Both the position numbers and the translations under genes were made by a program. Below the pieces are notes generated by a model. The model worked only from the letters and a program-made list of their open reading frames with translations. It had not been told where the DNA came from and ran no database searches. Below are positions 1-9,055 of a stretch of DNA of 64,000 nt, piece after piece (the first letter of the stretch is position 1; every line of letters begins with the position of its first letter). Source of the DNA: Pantoea coffeiphila (GTDB lineage: Bacteria; Pseudomonadota; Gammaproteobacteria; Enterobacterales; Enterobacteriaceae); contig NZ_JAFBFW010000004.1 in assembly GCF_016909495.1 (NCBI RefSeq), positions 62,001 through 126,000 on the forward strand, read 5' to 3'.

Positions 1-125
1 TTCGTCAGCCGGGCGGACCGCCACAGACGGACCGTCCTGGCCCGGCTGTGACTTTCGGCCGCATCCATGCGGCCGAATCCTGGCTTCCTCTCTACGTTCA
101 GCGCTGTGGATTGCCCGCTCGGGGT

Positions 126-180
126 CACAACCAGCCTGCTTTCTAACTTTCGCGTTGCCTGAAAATACAAAAGTGAGGAC
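126..180 (+). repeat. 55-bp diverged repeat, copy 1
   Basis: This segment aligns without gaps to 372-426, with 47 of 55 bases identical by eye. Both contain cagcctgctttytaacttt followed by cgttgcctgaaaa. The segment after copy 1 (about 172-211) resembles the 68-bp repeats further on, so this may be part of a larger composite element. Confidence 0.75.
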
Positions 181-371
181 CCGCCAGGAATCAGTAGCAG
201 AGGCGGAACCCTAAACTCCGGTTCAACAGCGAAAATAATGTGCACTGCTGTTTCAGACATATCACCGGGGATTTGTACAGTGCGGTTGGCGGATTCGGGA
301 GAGGCTGCTGGTGGGTGGCCTGATTGCAAATTCCGGAGCGGGCGCTGGCTGGTTGTGCCCCCGGTCGGGCG

Positions 372-426
372 CACAGCCAGCCTGCTTTTTAACTTTCACG
401 TTGCCTGAAAAACCTAAAGCGAAGAC
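372..426 (+). repeat. 55-bp diverged repeat, copy 2
   Basis: This is the second copy of the 126-180 unit, 246 bases further on, at 47/55 identity. It is followed by a segment holding the reverse complement of the gcagcagcagaggct core found in the 68-bp repeats. The region therefore mixes direct and inverted pieces of the same family. Confidence 0.75.
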
Positions 427-580
427 CGTGGTAAAGGGGATAGCCTCTGCTGCTGCGTAAGGGCATCCGCAGCGCTGAGGTGGAGCCATTGCGCCAGGAG
501 ACGACAGCAGGGATGCTGGCGTCAGGCCGGGTTTGAACAGGGACGTTCAATCCTGGCCGGTCCGACCGGCACAATGGCGT

Positions 581-648
581 AACCGAAGGCACCGTGCCAA
601 GCACGGCGCGAGGACCGCCCTGGAGCAGCAGCAGAGGCTGAACCCCAT
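581..648 (+). repeat. 68-bp direct repeat, copy A
   Basis: This 68-base unit recurs at 680-747 with only two mismatches by direct comparison, giving a 99-base period. It contains a short inverted repeat (ccgtgc, 3-base loop, gcacgg) and ends in a segment with gcagcagcagaggctgaac. A more diverged relative lies at about 172-211, and the core gcagcagcagaggct appears inverted at about 443-458. No coding function is evident. Confidence 0.85.
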
Positions 649-679
649 ACGCCTGTTCCACAGCGGCATTTTATTGCGC

Positions 680-747
680 AACCGAAGGCACCGTGCCATG
701 CACGGCGCGAGGACCGCCCTGAAGCAGCAGCAGAGGCTGAACCCCAT
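680..747 (+). repeat. 68-bp direct repeat, copy B
   Basis: This is the second copy of the unit at 581-648. The two differ at two positions, one in the 3-base loop of the small hairpin and one before the gcagcag run. The near identity of neighbouring copies beside much more diverged ones suggests recent local duplication of an older dispersed element. The element is not a family I can name. Confidence 0.85.
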
Positions 748-816
748 CCTCGAACTTTACAGCGCCTTCCCCCCGATCTGTGATCCCCCTCGAAAATCCA
801 ACCAATCCAACTTGTA

Positions 817-827
817 TGGTAGTACGT
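817..827. promoter_or_regulatory. Candidate RspR (FadR-type GntR) operator before rspA
   Basis: The 11-mer TGGTAGTACGT lies 47 bases before the rspA start. It fits the general FadR-subfamily core TnGTnnnACnA except at the last base. A related ATGGTAG string occurs on the minus strand around 6083-6092, just upstream of rspR. The assignment to RspR is inferred from the FCD/GntR gene at the end of this cluster. Confidence 0.35.
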
Positions 828-873
828 CATTGGCGTAATTTTGCGCCATAGCGAGTCAACAAGGCGAATTGAA

Positions 874-2088
874 ATGAAAATTGTTAAAGCGGAAGTGTTT
901 GTCACCTGCCCCGGCAGAAACTTTGTCACGCTGAAGATCACCACCGATCAGGGACTCACCGGCATCGGTGATGCCACGCTCAACGGCCGTGAACTGCCCG
1001 TCGCGTCCTACCTGAAAGATCACGTCTGCCCGCAGCTGATCGGCCGCGATGCCCACCAGATCGAAGACATCTGGCAGTTCTTCTACAAAGGGGCCTACTG
1101 GCGTCGCGGGCCGGTCACCATGTCTGCGATCTCCGCCGTTGACCAGGCGCTGTGGGATATCAAAGCCAAAGCCGCCAATATGCCGCTTTACCAGCTGCTC
1201 GGCGGCGCATCGCGTACCGGAGTGATGGTTTATTGCCATACCACCGGTCACAGCATCGATGAAGTCATGGACGACTACGCCAAACATAAAGAGCTGGGTT
1301 TCAAAGCCATTCGCGCCCAGTGCGGCGTGCCGGGAATGAAAACCACCTACGGCATGGCCAAGGGCAAAGGCGAGGCCTACGAGCCGGCAACGAAAGGCGC
1401 GCGGCCGGAAGAACAGCTGTGGTCGACCGAAAAATACCTCGACTTCACGCCAAAACTGTTCGATGCCATCCGCAACAAATTCGGCTTTGATGAGCACCTG
1501 CTGCACGACATGCATCACCGCCTGACGCCGATCGAAGCCGCGCGCTTCGGCAAAAGCGTGGAGGACTATCGCCTGTTCTGGATGGAAGACCCGACCCCGG
1601 CCGAAAACCAGGAGAGCTTCCGCCTGATCCGCCAGCACACCGTCACGCCGATTGCGGTGGGTGAAGTGTTTAACAGCATCTGGGACTGCAAGCAGCTGAT
1701 TGAAGAACAGCTGATCGACTATATCCGCACCACCATCACCCACGCGGGCGGCATTACCGGCATGCGCCGCATCGCCGACTTCGCCTCGCTGTATCAGGTG
1801 CGTACCGGATCTCACGGACCGAGCGACCTGTCGCCAATCTGCATGGCCGCCGCCCTGCACTTCGATCTGTGGGTGCCAAATTTCGGCGTGCAGGAGTACA
1901 TGGGCTACTCCGAGCAGATGCTGGAAGTGTTCCCGCACAGCTGGACGTTTGATAACGGCTATATGCATCCGGGCGAAAAACCGGGCCTCGGCATTGAGTT
2001 CGACGAAAAGCTGGCGGCGAAATATCCCTATGAACCGGCGTATCTGCCCGTTGCCCGTCTGGAAGACGGCACGCTGTGGAACTGGTAA
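874..2088 (+). CDS. rspA: D-mannonate dehydratase family protein RspA/ManD
   Basis: This 404-residue enolase-superfamily protein closely resembles E. coli RspA as I recall it over its whole length, from [18 protein letters not shown] to the end LEDGTLWNW. ManD-group enzymes dehydrate D-mannonate or D-gluconate-type sugar acids to 2-keto-3-deoxy acids in the cytoplasm using Mg2+. The RspA branch typically has low activity and an uncertain physiological substrate. The barrel metal ligands are the expected Asp/Glu positions near DMHHRL, EDPTPAE and GEVFN. I chose the ATG at 874 because an aagg site lies at 861-864 and the family starts at MKI; an in-frame TTG at 841 would only add an unconserved leader. 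rspB follows after 10 bases. Confidence 0.95.
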   Translation: MKIVKAEVFVTCPGRNFVTLKITTDQGLTGIGDATLNGRELPVASYLKDHVCPQLIGRDAHQIEDIWQFFYKGAYWRRGPVTMSAISAVDQALWDIKAKAANMPLYQLLGGASRTGVMVYCHTTGHSIDEVMDDYAKHKELGFKAIRAQCGVPGMKTTYGMAKGKGEAYEPATKGARPEEQLWSTEKYLDFTPKLFDAIRNKFGFDEHLLHDMHHRLTPIEAARFGKSVEDYRLFWMEDPTPAENQESFRLIRQHTVTPIAVGEVFNSIWDCKQLIEEQLIDYIRTTITHAGGITGMRRIADFASLYQVRTGSHGPSDLSPICMAAALHFDLWVPNFGVQEYMGYSEQMLEVFPHSWTFDNGYMHPGEKPGLGIEFDEKLAAKYPYEPAYLPVARLEDGTLWNW

Positions 2089-2098
2089 GGAGAGCATG

Positions 2099-3109
2099 AT
2101 GAAAAGCGTGGTCATTGAACGTCCCGGCGATCTTCAGATTCAGGAACGTCCGCTGCCGCTGCCGGAAGCGGGCGAAGTCAGGGTGAAAGTGCAGTACGCC
2201 AGCATCTGCGGGTCCGATGTGCATATCTGGCACGGGCATAATCCCTTTGCCCGCTATCCGCGTACCATCGGCCACGAGTTTTTTGGCCTGATTGATGCGG
2301 TGGGCGACGGCGTGGACGGCGCGCGCATTGGCGAGCGCGTAGCGGTCGATCCGGTGGTCAGCTGCGGTCACTGCTATCCCTGCTCCATCGGTCGCCCCAA
2401 CGTCTGCAAAGAGCTACAGGTGATCGGCGTGCATCGCGACGGCGGCTTCAGTGAATATGCGCTGGCACCCGCCGCGAATGCCTGGCGGCTGCCGGAGAGC
2501 ATTCCCGATACGCTGGCCAGCCTGGTGGAACCATTTACCATCGCCGCCAACATCACCGCGTTTTTACAGCCGCAGCCCGACGACGTGGCGCTGATCTACG
2601 GTGCCGGCCCGATGGGGCTGACCGCGATCCAGGTGCTGAAAGGCGTTTATGGCGTGAAAACGGTGATCGTCGCCGACCGGATAACCGAACGGCTGACTCT
2701 GGCACTGAACAACGGCGCGGATCGCGCGCTGAACAACAGCGACACCCCGCTGGCGGAACAGCTCGATGGCGTGCAGCCAACGCTGATTATTGATGCCGCC
2801 TGCCACCCGTCGATTCTTGCCGAAGCGGCCGCACTGGCCTCACCTGCCGGGCGCATCGGCCTGCTCGGTTTCTCCGGCGAGCCCTGCGCTATCACCCAGC
2901 AAAGCCTGACCAGCAAAGAGCTGTCGCTATTTACCTCCCGACTGAACAGCAACCGCTTCCCGCAGGTGATTGCCTGGATCGAACAGGGGCTGATCGAACC
3001 GGAAAAGCTGGTCACCCATACCCTGCCGCTCAGCCAGATTGAACAGGCGATGACCCTGTTTGAGAAGGACCCGCGCAGCTGCTGCAAAGTAATTTTGAAA
3101 GTCAGCTAG
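2099..3109 (+). CDS. rspB: Zinc-type alcohol/polyol dehydrogenase RspB
   Basis: This 336-residue medium-chain dehydrogenase resembles E. coli RspB. Residues 1-150 form the GroES-like catalytic half, with CGSD and GHEF zinc-site motifs and the structural zinc cluster CGHCYPC...C. The second half is a Rossmann domain (YGAGPMGLTAIQ) for NAD(P). It probably oxidises a sugar acid or polyol feeding the RspA reaction, but the substrate is not established. Two ATGs lie in tandem (2096, 2099); the second is better spaced from the aggag at 2088-2092. It sits 10 bases after rspA and is clearly co-transcribed. Confidence 0.93.
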   Translation: MKSVVIERPGDLQIQERPLPLPEAGEVRVKVQYASICGSDVHIWHGHNPFARYPRTIGHEFFGLIDAVGDGVDGARIGERVAVDPVVSCGHCYPCSIGRPNVCKELQVIGVHRDGGFSEYALAPAANAWRLPESIPDTLASLVEPFTIAANITAFLQPQPDDVALIYGAGPMGLTAIQVLKGVYGVKTVIVADRITERLTLALNNGADRALNNSDTPLAEQLDGVQPTLIIDAACHPSILAEAAALASPAGRIGLLGFSGEPCAITQQSLTSKELSLFTSRLNSNRFPQVIAWIEQGLIEPEKLVTHTLPLSQIEQAMTLFEKDPRSCCKVILKVS

Positions 3110-3205
3110 CAAAACACCGGGGGGTTTGACCCAGCCCTCCGGCCACAATACCTCTACCTACAGCCCCCAACCGCCAGCAGGCCGGAAAGAGGGGAAGGAG
3201 TCATG

Positions 3206-4489
3206 ATGATTAAAAACCTGCGCTGGACCATCGTACTGCTGCTGTTTCTTGTCTATATGATCAACTACCTCGATCGCGTGGCGCTGTCGCTGACCGTGCC
3301 GATGATTGAGAAAGACCTGATGCTCAATGCCGAAGAGTTCGGCCTGATTTTCGGCAGCTTCTTCTTCGGCTATGCCATTTTTAACTTCGTTGGCGGCCTG
3401 GCAACGGACCGCTTCGGGCCAACCATCACTCTCGGCGTCGCGGTCGGCATGTGGTCGCTGTTCTGCGGCTTTACCGCGCTGGCCACCGGCTTCTGGTCGA
3501 TGCTGATCCTGCGCGTGCTGTTCGGCATGGCGGAGGGCCCAATCTGCGCCTCGGCCAACAAGGCGATTAACGGCTGGTTCCCGAAAAAACAGGCGGCCAC
3601 CGCGATGGGGCTGCTCAGCGCCGGTTCACCGCTCGGCGGCGCGATTGCCGGCCCGATTATTGGCTATCTGTCCCTGGCTTTCGGCTGGCGCCCGGCGTTC
3701 GCCATTATCTGCTCAATCGGCATTATCTGGATGGTGGTGTGGTTCTTTATCGCCGCCGATAACCCGCTGAAAAGCAAGCTGATTAGCGAACGCGAGCGCG
3801 CCCTGATCGCCCAGATGAAAGACGAGCAGCTGAGCGCCGAGGAAGAACTGTCCCAGTCACAGCATGGCCTGGGCCACTATCTGCGCCAGCCGATTATTCT
3901 GGTCACCGCCTTCGCCTTCTTCTGCTACAACTATATTCTGTTCTTCTTCCTCAGCTGGTTCCCGGCCTATCTGGTGCAGTCGCACGGGCTGGATATCAAG
4001 GCGATGAGCATCACCACCATGATCCCGTGGATTGTCGGCTTCGTCGGCCTGGCGCTGGGTGGGATCATCTCAGACAAGATTTTCCGCATGACCGGCAAAC
4101 TGCTGCTGTCGCGAAAAATTGTGCTGGTGGTGTGCCTTTTCGCCGCCGCAATCTGCGTGGCCTGTGCAGGAACGGTGAAAGACGTGGTGCCTGCGGTTGG
4201 ACTGATGTCGGTGTCTATCTTCTTCCTGTATATCACCGGGGCGATCTACTGGGCGATTATTCAGGACGTGGTGCATAAAAGCCGCGTCGGCAGCATCAGC
4301 GGCTTTATCCACCTGATCGGCAGCATCTCCGGAATTATCGGGCCGATTGCGACCGGCTACATCGTGCAGCATACCGGTAAGTTCGACAGCGCCTTTATCC
4401 TCGCCGGTGGCATCGCCGCGCTGGGTGCCCTGCTGGTGCTGGTGGTGGTGCGTCCGCCGAAAAAATACAGTAAGACTGTTTCAGTTTAA
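3206..4489 (+). CDS. MFS sugar-acid transporter (ACS family, YdfJ-like)
   Basis: This 427-residue protein has about twelve hydrophobic segments and the major-facilitator signatures of the anion:cation symporter family: an N-terminal YMINYLDRVALS segment and the loop motif GLATDRFGP. Family members (ExuT, GarP, RhmT) import hexuronates and aldonates with protons across the inner membrane. Its position between rspB and the ydfI-type reductase matches YdfJ in the E. coli rsp cluster, where that gene is usually described as damaged; here it is intact. The ATG at 3206 is preferred over 3203 because of the ggaaggag at 3193-3200. A mannonate-like substrate is an inference from context. Confidence 0.88.
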   Translation: MIKNLRWTIVLLLFLVYMINYLDRVALSLTVPMIEKDLMLNAEEFGLIFGSFFFGYAIFNFVGGLATDRFGPTITLGVAVGMWSLFCGFTALATGFWSMLILRVLFGMAEGPICASANKAINGWFPKKQAATAMGLLSAGSPLGGAIAGPIIGYLSLAFGWRPAFAIICSIGIIWMVVWFFIAADNPLKSKLISERERALIAQMKDEQLSAEEELSQSQHGLGHYLRQPIILVTAFAFFCYNYILFFFLSWFPAYLVQSHGLDIKAMSITTMIPWIVGFVGLALGGIISDKIFRMTGKLLLSRKIVLVVCLFAAAICVACAGTVKDVVPAVGLMSVSIFFLYITGAIYWAIIQDVVHKSRVGSISGFIHLIGSISGIIGPIATGYIVQHTGKFDSAFILAGGIAALGALLVLVVVRPPKKYSKTVSV

Positions 4490-4495
4490 ATGGTT

Positions 4496-4516
4496 GTGCG
4501 GGGCGCTCCCCCGCAC
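4496..4516 (+). other. Intra-operon stem-loop between MFS gene and ydfI
   Basis: The sequence gtgcgggg, a 5-base loop and ccccgcac form a perfect 8-bp stem just after the transporter stop. No T-run follows, so it is more likely an mRNA-stabilising or processing hairpin than a full terminator. Confidence 0.45.
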
Positions 4517-4535
4517 CTTCAATTAAGGATAATTT

Positions 4536-6002
4536 ATGTTGTCTGTGGAGAACCTTCCAGCAAGCGTGCAGAAACCCGCTTACGACCGTAGTGCATTACG
4601 AACGCGAATGGTGCATATCGGCTTCGGTGCCTTCCATCGTGCGCACCAGGCGGTGTGCAGCGACAGGCTGGCTGCCGAGCAGGGCAGCGACTGGGGTTAC
4701 TGCGAAATCAATCTGAACAACGGCGAGGCGATTCATGCGCTGCGCCAGCAGCAGCTGTGCTACAGCGTGGCGGAAATGGCTGATGACCGGATGGATCTGC
4801 GGATTATTGGCGTGGTCACCCAGGCGCTGCACGGCCAGTCGGACGGCGTGGAGGCGGTGATTGACGCGCTAAGCCAGCCGGAGGTGGCGATTGTGTCGAT
4901 GACGGTAACCGAAAAAGGTTACTGCCACCATCCGGCCAGCGGCGAGCTGAATCTGCAACACCCGGCGATCGTTCACGACCTGGCGAACCCCGATGTGCCG
5001 CAGTCGCTGCCGGGGATTATTCTGGCCGCCATCCGCCGCCGCCGCGAACGGGGGCTGCCACCGTTTAGCGTGATGTCCTGCGACAATATGCCGGAGAACG
5101 GCCACGTCACTCGCCGGGTGATTAGCCAGCTGGCGCGTCAGCAGGAGCCTGAACTGGCGGAGTGGATCGCCGATAACCTCACCTTCCCTTCCACCATGGT
5201 GGACCGCATTGTTCCGGCAATGACCGATGAAACGCACCGTGCCCTGCGCGAACAGCTGGGCTGCGACGATCCGGCGGGCGTGGTGTGTGAGCCATTTTTC
5301 CAGTGGGTGATCGAGGATAATTTCGTCAGCGGACGCCCGCGCTGGGAGCTGGCGGGGGCCGAACTGGTGGAAGACGTACTCCCGTTCGAAGAGATGAAGC
5401 TGCGCATGCTTAACGGCAGCCACTCGTTCCTCGCCTATCTGGGCAATCTGGCAGGCTACGAGCATATCAGCGACTGCATGGACGATGAGCTGTTTCTGCT
5501 GGCCGCGCGCCGCCTGATGCTGTCGGAACAGGCGGTAACCCTGCGCACCCGCGGCGTGGACCTGGAAGCCTACGCCGACTCGCTGATTGCCCGCTATCGC
5601 AACCGCGCTATCAAACATCGCACCGCGCAGATTGCCAATGACGGCACGCAGAAGCTGCCGCAGCGCTGGCTGGACAGTATTCGCTGGCATTTACAGCACG
5701 GTAGTGATTTCGATCTGCTGGCGCTGGGCGTGGCGGGCTGGATGCGCTACGTTGGCGGCGTCAGCGAGCAGGGAGAAGCGATTAGCATCAACGATCCGCT
5801 GCGCGCGGAGCTGGCTCAGCGCGTGGCCGGGAGCAGGGAGGGCAGCGAACGCGTCGCCGCGCTGCTGGCGCTGAGCAGCGTATTCGGCCACGATCTGCCC
5901 GCCAGCACCGCGTTTGTCGCCAGGGTGAATCATATCTACCGCCTGCTGCTGGATCAGGGGGCAAAAAGGACCGTTCATCAACTGGTCAAGCCGGGCTGCT
6001 GA
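4536..6002 (+). CDS. ydfI: Mannitol dehydrogenase/fructuronate reductase family oxidoreductase YdfI
   Basis: This 488-residue protein belongs to the long-chain polyol dehydrogenase family (MtlK, UxuB, UxaB). It shows the N-terminal nucleotide-binding segment MVHIGFGAFHRAHQA and the catalytic lysine region EEMKLRMLNGSHS near residues 287-299. UxuB-type members interconvert D-fructuronate and D-mannonate with NAD(H), which would supply the RspA dehydratase. The match is to E. coli YdfI, which sits in the same rsp neighbourhood. An aagga site at 4525-4529 supports the ATG at 4536. The exact substrate is not decided by sequence. Confidence 0.88.
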   Translation: MLSVENLPASVQKPAYDRSALRTRMVHIGFGAFHRAHQAVCSDRLAAEQGSDWGYCEINLNNGEAIHALRQQQLCYSVAEMADDRMDLRIIGVVTQALHGQSDGVEAVIDALSQPEVAIVSMTVTEKGYCHHPASGELNLQHPAIVHDLANPDVPQSLPGIILAAIRRRRERGLPPFSVMSCDNMPENGHVTRRVISQLARQQEPELAEWIADNLTFPSTMVDRIVPAMTDETHRALREQLGCDDPAGVVCEPFFQWVIEDNFVSGRPRWELAGAELVEDVLPFEEMKLRMLNGSHSFLAYLGNLAGYEHISDCMDDELFLLAARRLMLSEQAVTLRTRGVDLEAYADSLIARYRNRAIKHRTAQIANDGTQKLPQRWLDSIRWHLQHGSDFDLLALGVAGWMRYVGGVSEQGEAISINDPLRAELAQRVAGSREGSERVAALLALSSVFGHDLPASTAFVARVNHIYRLLLDQGAKRTVHQLVKPGC

Positions 6003-6133
6003 CCGCATTTGCACCACCCGCATGCCGGGGCTGATAAAGCCCTGGCGCTCCGCCATCTTGCTGATTAGACTGAACGCTTTGCTACCATGCGCAGACGGGT
6101 TGAGATGACCTGCCGCTAAAGGGACGTTGCCGA

Positions 6134-6820
6134 ATGTCGACTGTATATACCATTACCGCCAGCGAACCGGTAAATCAGCAGATTTACCGCTATCTGCGCC
6201 ATGAAATTGTCACCTGTGCCATTCCTCCCGGCTGCCTGTTGTCCGAAAAAGACGTCTCCAGCCGCTTTAACGTCTCTCGCCAGCCGGTGCGGGAAGCCTT
6301 TATTAAACTGGCCGAGGCCGGGCTGGTACAGGTACTGCCGCAGCGTGGCACCTTCGTGCGCAAGATCTCCGCGCAGCGGGTGGCCGACGGGCGTTTTATC
6401 CGTGAAGCCGTAGAAGTGGCCGTGGTGCGCAGAGCGGCGCAGGAAGCCAGTGCAACCGGGCTGGCCGCTCTTGAGCACAACCTGCAGCTGCAAAAGCTGG
6501 CGGCGGAGCGCCACGACAGCCAGGCCTTTCTTGTACTGGATGATGAGTTCCACCGCCTGATTGCCGAAAGCATTGACTGCGGGCTGGCGTGGGAAACGGT
6601 AGAAAACATCAAGGCCACCATGGACCGGGTACGTTTTCTAACCCTCAGCAAGGTCTCGCCGCCGGAGAGTTTGATAGAGCAGCACTGGAAAATCTACCAG
6701 GCGCTGGTGGCGAAAGACGCTAATGCTGCTGAAAGCGCCATGCGCACTCATCTGCAGGAGATGATCTTCTCTATAACTCCGATAGCAGAACAGAATAGCG
6801 AATGGTTCGAAGCTGTATAA
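6134..6820 (+). CDS. rspR: GntR/FCD-family regulator RspR
   Basis: This 228-residue protein has an N-terminal GntR winged helix (about residues 14-80, with SRFNVSRQPVREAFIKLAE) and a C-terminal FCD ligand-binding domain whose metal-binding histidines include DDEFH. It resembles E. coli RspR (YdfH) along its length. The E. coli protein controls rspAB, and the gene's place at the end of this cluster supports local, probably repressive, control. An agggac site precedes the ATG. The 131 bases before it contain an ATGGTAG-type half-site shared with the rspA upstream region. Confidence 0.9.
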   Translation: MSTVYTITASEPVNQQIYRYLRHEIVTCAIPPGCLLSEKDVSSRFNVSRQPVREAFIKLAEAGLVQVLPQRGTFVRKISAQRVADGRFIREAVEVAVVRRAAQEASATGLAALEHNLQLQKLAAERHDSQAFLVLDDEFHRLIAESIDCGLAWETVENIKATMDRVRFLTLSKVSPPESLIEQHWKIYQALVAKDANAAESAMRTHLQEMIFSITPIAEQNSEWFEAV

Positions 6821-6831
6821 AACAGCGCTTC

Positions 6832-6863
6832 GGGGCGAAAAATGCGCCCCGCCCCTCTTTTTT
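6832..6863 (+). terminator. Rho-independent terminator after rspR
   Basis: A ggggcg / cgcccc stem with a 7-base loop is followed by gcccctctttttt. It lies 12 bases after the rspR stop and is the natural end of the rsp transcript. Confidence 0.7.
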
Positions 6864-7103
6864 CGCTATTCATGAGGCGTACAGACAAGAATTGACGGTG
6901 TAAGACATTTGCGGCTGTACACTGAGCCTTTATAGTAGATCTACATCACAAGATCGGCGTAATTAGCGACCCCTGATATTTCATTAATATCAGCACCTGC
7001 TGATTTTCTTCCAACGTCATCACTATTCGTTATCGATATTTAGTGTTTCATAATAAATAACAGCAATCATTGCAGTTAACCAACTTAAATAAGGCTGTAC
7101 TTT

Positions 7104-7727
7104 ATGAGTTATATCATATTAAATAAATGTGATTATTTCAGCCATGGATTAAAAAGCGTTATCAATGAAGCAGGCGGTAAAAAAAAGGATATTCATCTGC
7201 TGGATAATCTTCCTAACTGCGCACGACTATTACAGCAAGGCTCCACGCAAATAGCGTTTATTTGCGAATCCGTTTACAACACGGAAAACGACAGGGAAGA
7301 GATAAAAAAACTGATTGCAATGAATCCGGAAACCCTGTTTATTATCTTTATGCGGGTGGTTCATTCATCATTTGAAGATTACATTTACATCAAGCCGAAC
7401 GTGGTGATTATGGCGCAGAACGTGTCAATCAGCACAGTAAAAAATCTGGTTTCAAACAACAGGTTAAAGCAGGCCACTCAACCTGTTGGACTCTACCCGG
7501 CTGATGAAACACCGCTGTCGTTCAGCAAACGCGAGTCTGAAATACTTAATCTCTGGATGAAAGAAAGAAGCTCGGTAGAGATTTCTGAACATATTAACAT
7601 CAAGCTGAAGACCGTACTTTCTCATAAAAACAATCTGAAGAAGAAAAGTAAATCAAAGCGGACTAAAGTGCTGTTCCAGATAATCAATCTGGCCAAAAGC
7701 CTGACTCACGTACCGCATTTGAGTTAG
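7104..7727 (+). CDS. RcsA-like LuxR-family transcriptional regulator
   Basis: This 207-residue protein has the length and layout of RcsA. An atypical N-terminal domain (about 1-115) contains the ETLFIIFM and FEDYIYIKPN strings, which parallel RcsA. A linker leads to a C-terminal LuxR-type helix-turn-helix (about 137-195, with LSFSKRESEILNLWM and KTVLSHKNNLKKKSK). RcsA proteins pair with the response regulator RcsB to activate capsule and exopolysaccharide promoters through the RcsAB box. It stands alone, with 283 bases of A+T-rich upstream sequence and a terminator downstream. Divergence from classical RcsA is clear, so it is either the species' RcsA or a paralogue; I cannot tell which. Proximity to the exopolysaccharide locus is suggestive. 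Confidence 0.75.
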   Translation: MSYIILNKCDYFSHGLKSVINEAGGKKKDIHLLDNLPNCARLLQQGSTQIAFICESVYNTENDREEIKKLIAMNPETLFIIFMRVVHSSFEDYIYIKPNVVIMAQNVSISTVKNLVSNNRLKQATQPVGLYPADETPLSFSKRESEILNLWMKERSSVEISEHINIKLKTVLSHKNNLKKKSKSKRTKVLFQIINLAKSLTHVPHLS

Positions 7728-7786
7728 TCGTTTGTTGGTGGGAAGATTGCGCCAACACCAGGGTGTTTTATATAGCAAGTAGCAGG

Positions 7787-7823
7787 ATATGACAGGCGGA
7801 TATTTTATGTCCGCCTGTCATAT
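7787..7823. terminator. Bidirectional terminator between the RcsA-like gene and fbaB
   Basis: A perfect 14-bp stem (atatgacaggcgga with tccgcctgtcatat) encloses a 9-base loop between two converging genes. It is nearly symmetrical, so it probably ends both transcripts. Confidence 0.8.
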
Positions 7824-7825
7824 TA

Positions 7826-8878
7826 TTAAGCTATGGTGACTTTTTTATCCAGATAGACATCCTGAACGGAATTAATAAGCGCCACGCCGTCTTTCATTGA
7901 TTTCTTGAATGCTTTACGGCCAAGAATCAGCCCCATTCCTCCGGCACGCTTATTAATCACGGCAGTACGTACGGATTCCGCAATATCGGTATCCCCCGCT
8001 GCTGCACCGCCGGAGTTAATCAATCCTGCTCGTCCCATATAGCAGTTAGCCAGCTGATAACGCACCAGATCGATGGGGTTATCGGTGGTCAGCTTGCTAT
8101 AAACCCGCTCATCGGTGTGACCGAAGTTCACCGCCTTGTAGCCGCCGTTATTTTCCGCCATTTTCTGCTTAACGATATCTGCACCGATGGTCGCCGCCAG
8201 ATGGTTTGCCTGACCGGTGAGATCCGCACTGGCATGATAATCCACACCGTCTTTTTTGAAGTCGTTGTTGCGCAGATAGGCCCACAGCACCGTGACCAGC
8301 CCCAGTTCATGCGCGCGCTCAAACGCTACCGAGATCTCTTCGATCTGACGGCGCGACTGCTCGGAACCGAAATAGATGGTTGCCCCGACGGCAACGGCCC
8401 CCAGGTTAAAAGCCTGCTCAACGCTGGCATACAGGGTTTGATCGTACTGGGTAGGATAACTGAGGGTTTCGTTATGGTTCAGCTTGACCATAAACGGAAT
8501 GCGGTGCGCATAGCGGCGGGAAACGGAAGCCAGCACGCCATAGGTGGAGGCGACGCAGTTACAGCCCGCTTCAATCGCCAGCTCGACGATATTCTTCGGG
8601 TCGAAGTACAGCGGGTTTGCGGCAAAAGAGGCGCCGGCGGAGTGCTCAACGCCCTGGTCAACCGGCAGGATAGAGAGGTAACCTGTCCCGGCTAAACGCC
8701 CGGTGTTATACAGGGTTTGCATATTGCGTAAAACCGCCGGGGGACGGTTATTATCAACCATCACCCGGTCTACCCAATCCGATCCCGGAAGATAGAGGCT
8801 GTCTGCTGGAATAGTCATGCAGCGATGTTGCAAAAGAGAATCTGCTTCTTTGCCCAATAACTGTACGATGTCCGTCAT
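7826..8878 (-). CDS. fbaB: Class I fructose-bisphosphate aldolase FbaB
   Basis: This 350-residue cytoplasmic enzyme splits fructose 1,6-bisphosphate into dihydroxyacetone phosphate and glyceraldehyde 3-phosphate by Schiff-base chemistry. It matches E. coli FbaB in length and sequence, from [20 protein letters not shown] to the end DKKVTIA, including [10 protein letters not shown] and the [13 protein letters not shown] segment. The ATG at 8878 has an aggag site just upstream; further upstream starts in frame lack support. It is a single-gene unit, ending in the shared bidirectional terminator. In E. coli the paralogue favours gluconeogenic conditions. Confidence 0.96.
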   Translation of the reverse strand: MTDIVQLLGKEADSLLQHRCMTIPADSLYLPGSDWVDRVMVDNNRPPAVLRNMQTLYNTGRLAGTGYLSILPVDQGVEHSAGASFAANPLYFDPKNIVELAIEAGCNCVASTYGVLASVSRRYAHRIPFMVKLNHNETLSYPTQYDQTLYASVEQAFNLGAVAVGATIYFGSEQSRRQIEEISVAFERAHELGLVTVLWAYLRNNDFKKDGVDYHASADLTGQANHLAATIGADIVKQKMAENNGGYKAVNFGHTDERVYSKLTTDNPIDLVRYQLANCYMGRAGLINSGGAAAGDTDIAESVRTAVINKRAGGMGLILGRKAFKKSMKDGVALINSVQDVYLDKKVTIA

Positions 8879-9055
8879 GATAACTCCTGTCAAAGGTAGG
8901 GAGGGCCACGACCCGCCAACGGTCAAATGGCCCGCTGTTCAGAAATGCGACTGATTTCTGACCTCAACAGGGTGAACCTAAACGGTTATCCAGGCAAATT
9001 GCTGACTGGATTTTTCAGACTAATGCGCACAAAAGCGCGTTTGCCCCTGCATTCA

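Larger units (their letters stand above)
1..873. other. Gene-free region with degenerate repeats upstream of rspA
   Basis: I see no convincing gene in this stretch. Open frames exist on both strands, but they overlap one another and resemble no protein I recognise. The sequence is G+C-rich and made largely of imperfect repeats, listed separately. The last 60 bases before rspA are more A+T-rich and probably carry its promoter and operator. Sequence before base 1 is not visible, so a gene ending just upstream cannot be excluded. Confidence 0.6.

Noticed and set aside
389-944. Overlapping minus-strand frames across the repeat region
   Set aside because: They encode Arg/Ser/Cys-rich sequence that simply mirrors the DNA repeats, and one runs into the rspA start.
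856-2115. Long minus-strand frame opposite rspA
   Set aside because: It is a His/Arg/Val-rich shadow of a well-conserved gene; G+C-rich genes often leave the opposite strand open.
8879-9055. Possible Cra (FruR) site before fbaB, around gtgaacctaaacggtt
   Set aside because: Only one half resembles the Cra consensus, so the match is too weak to report.
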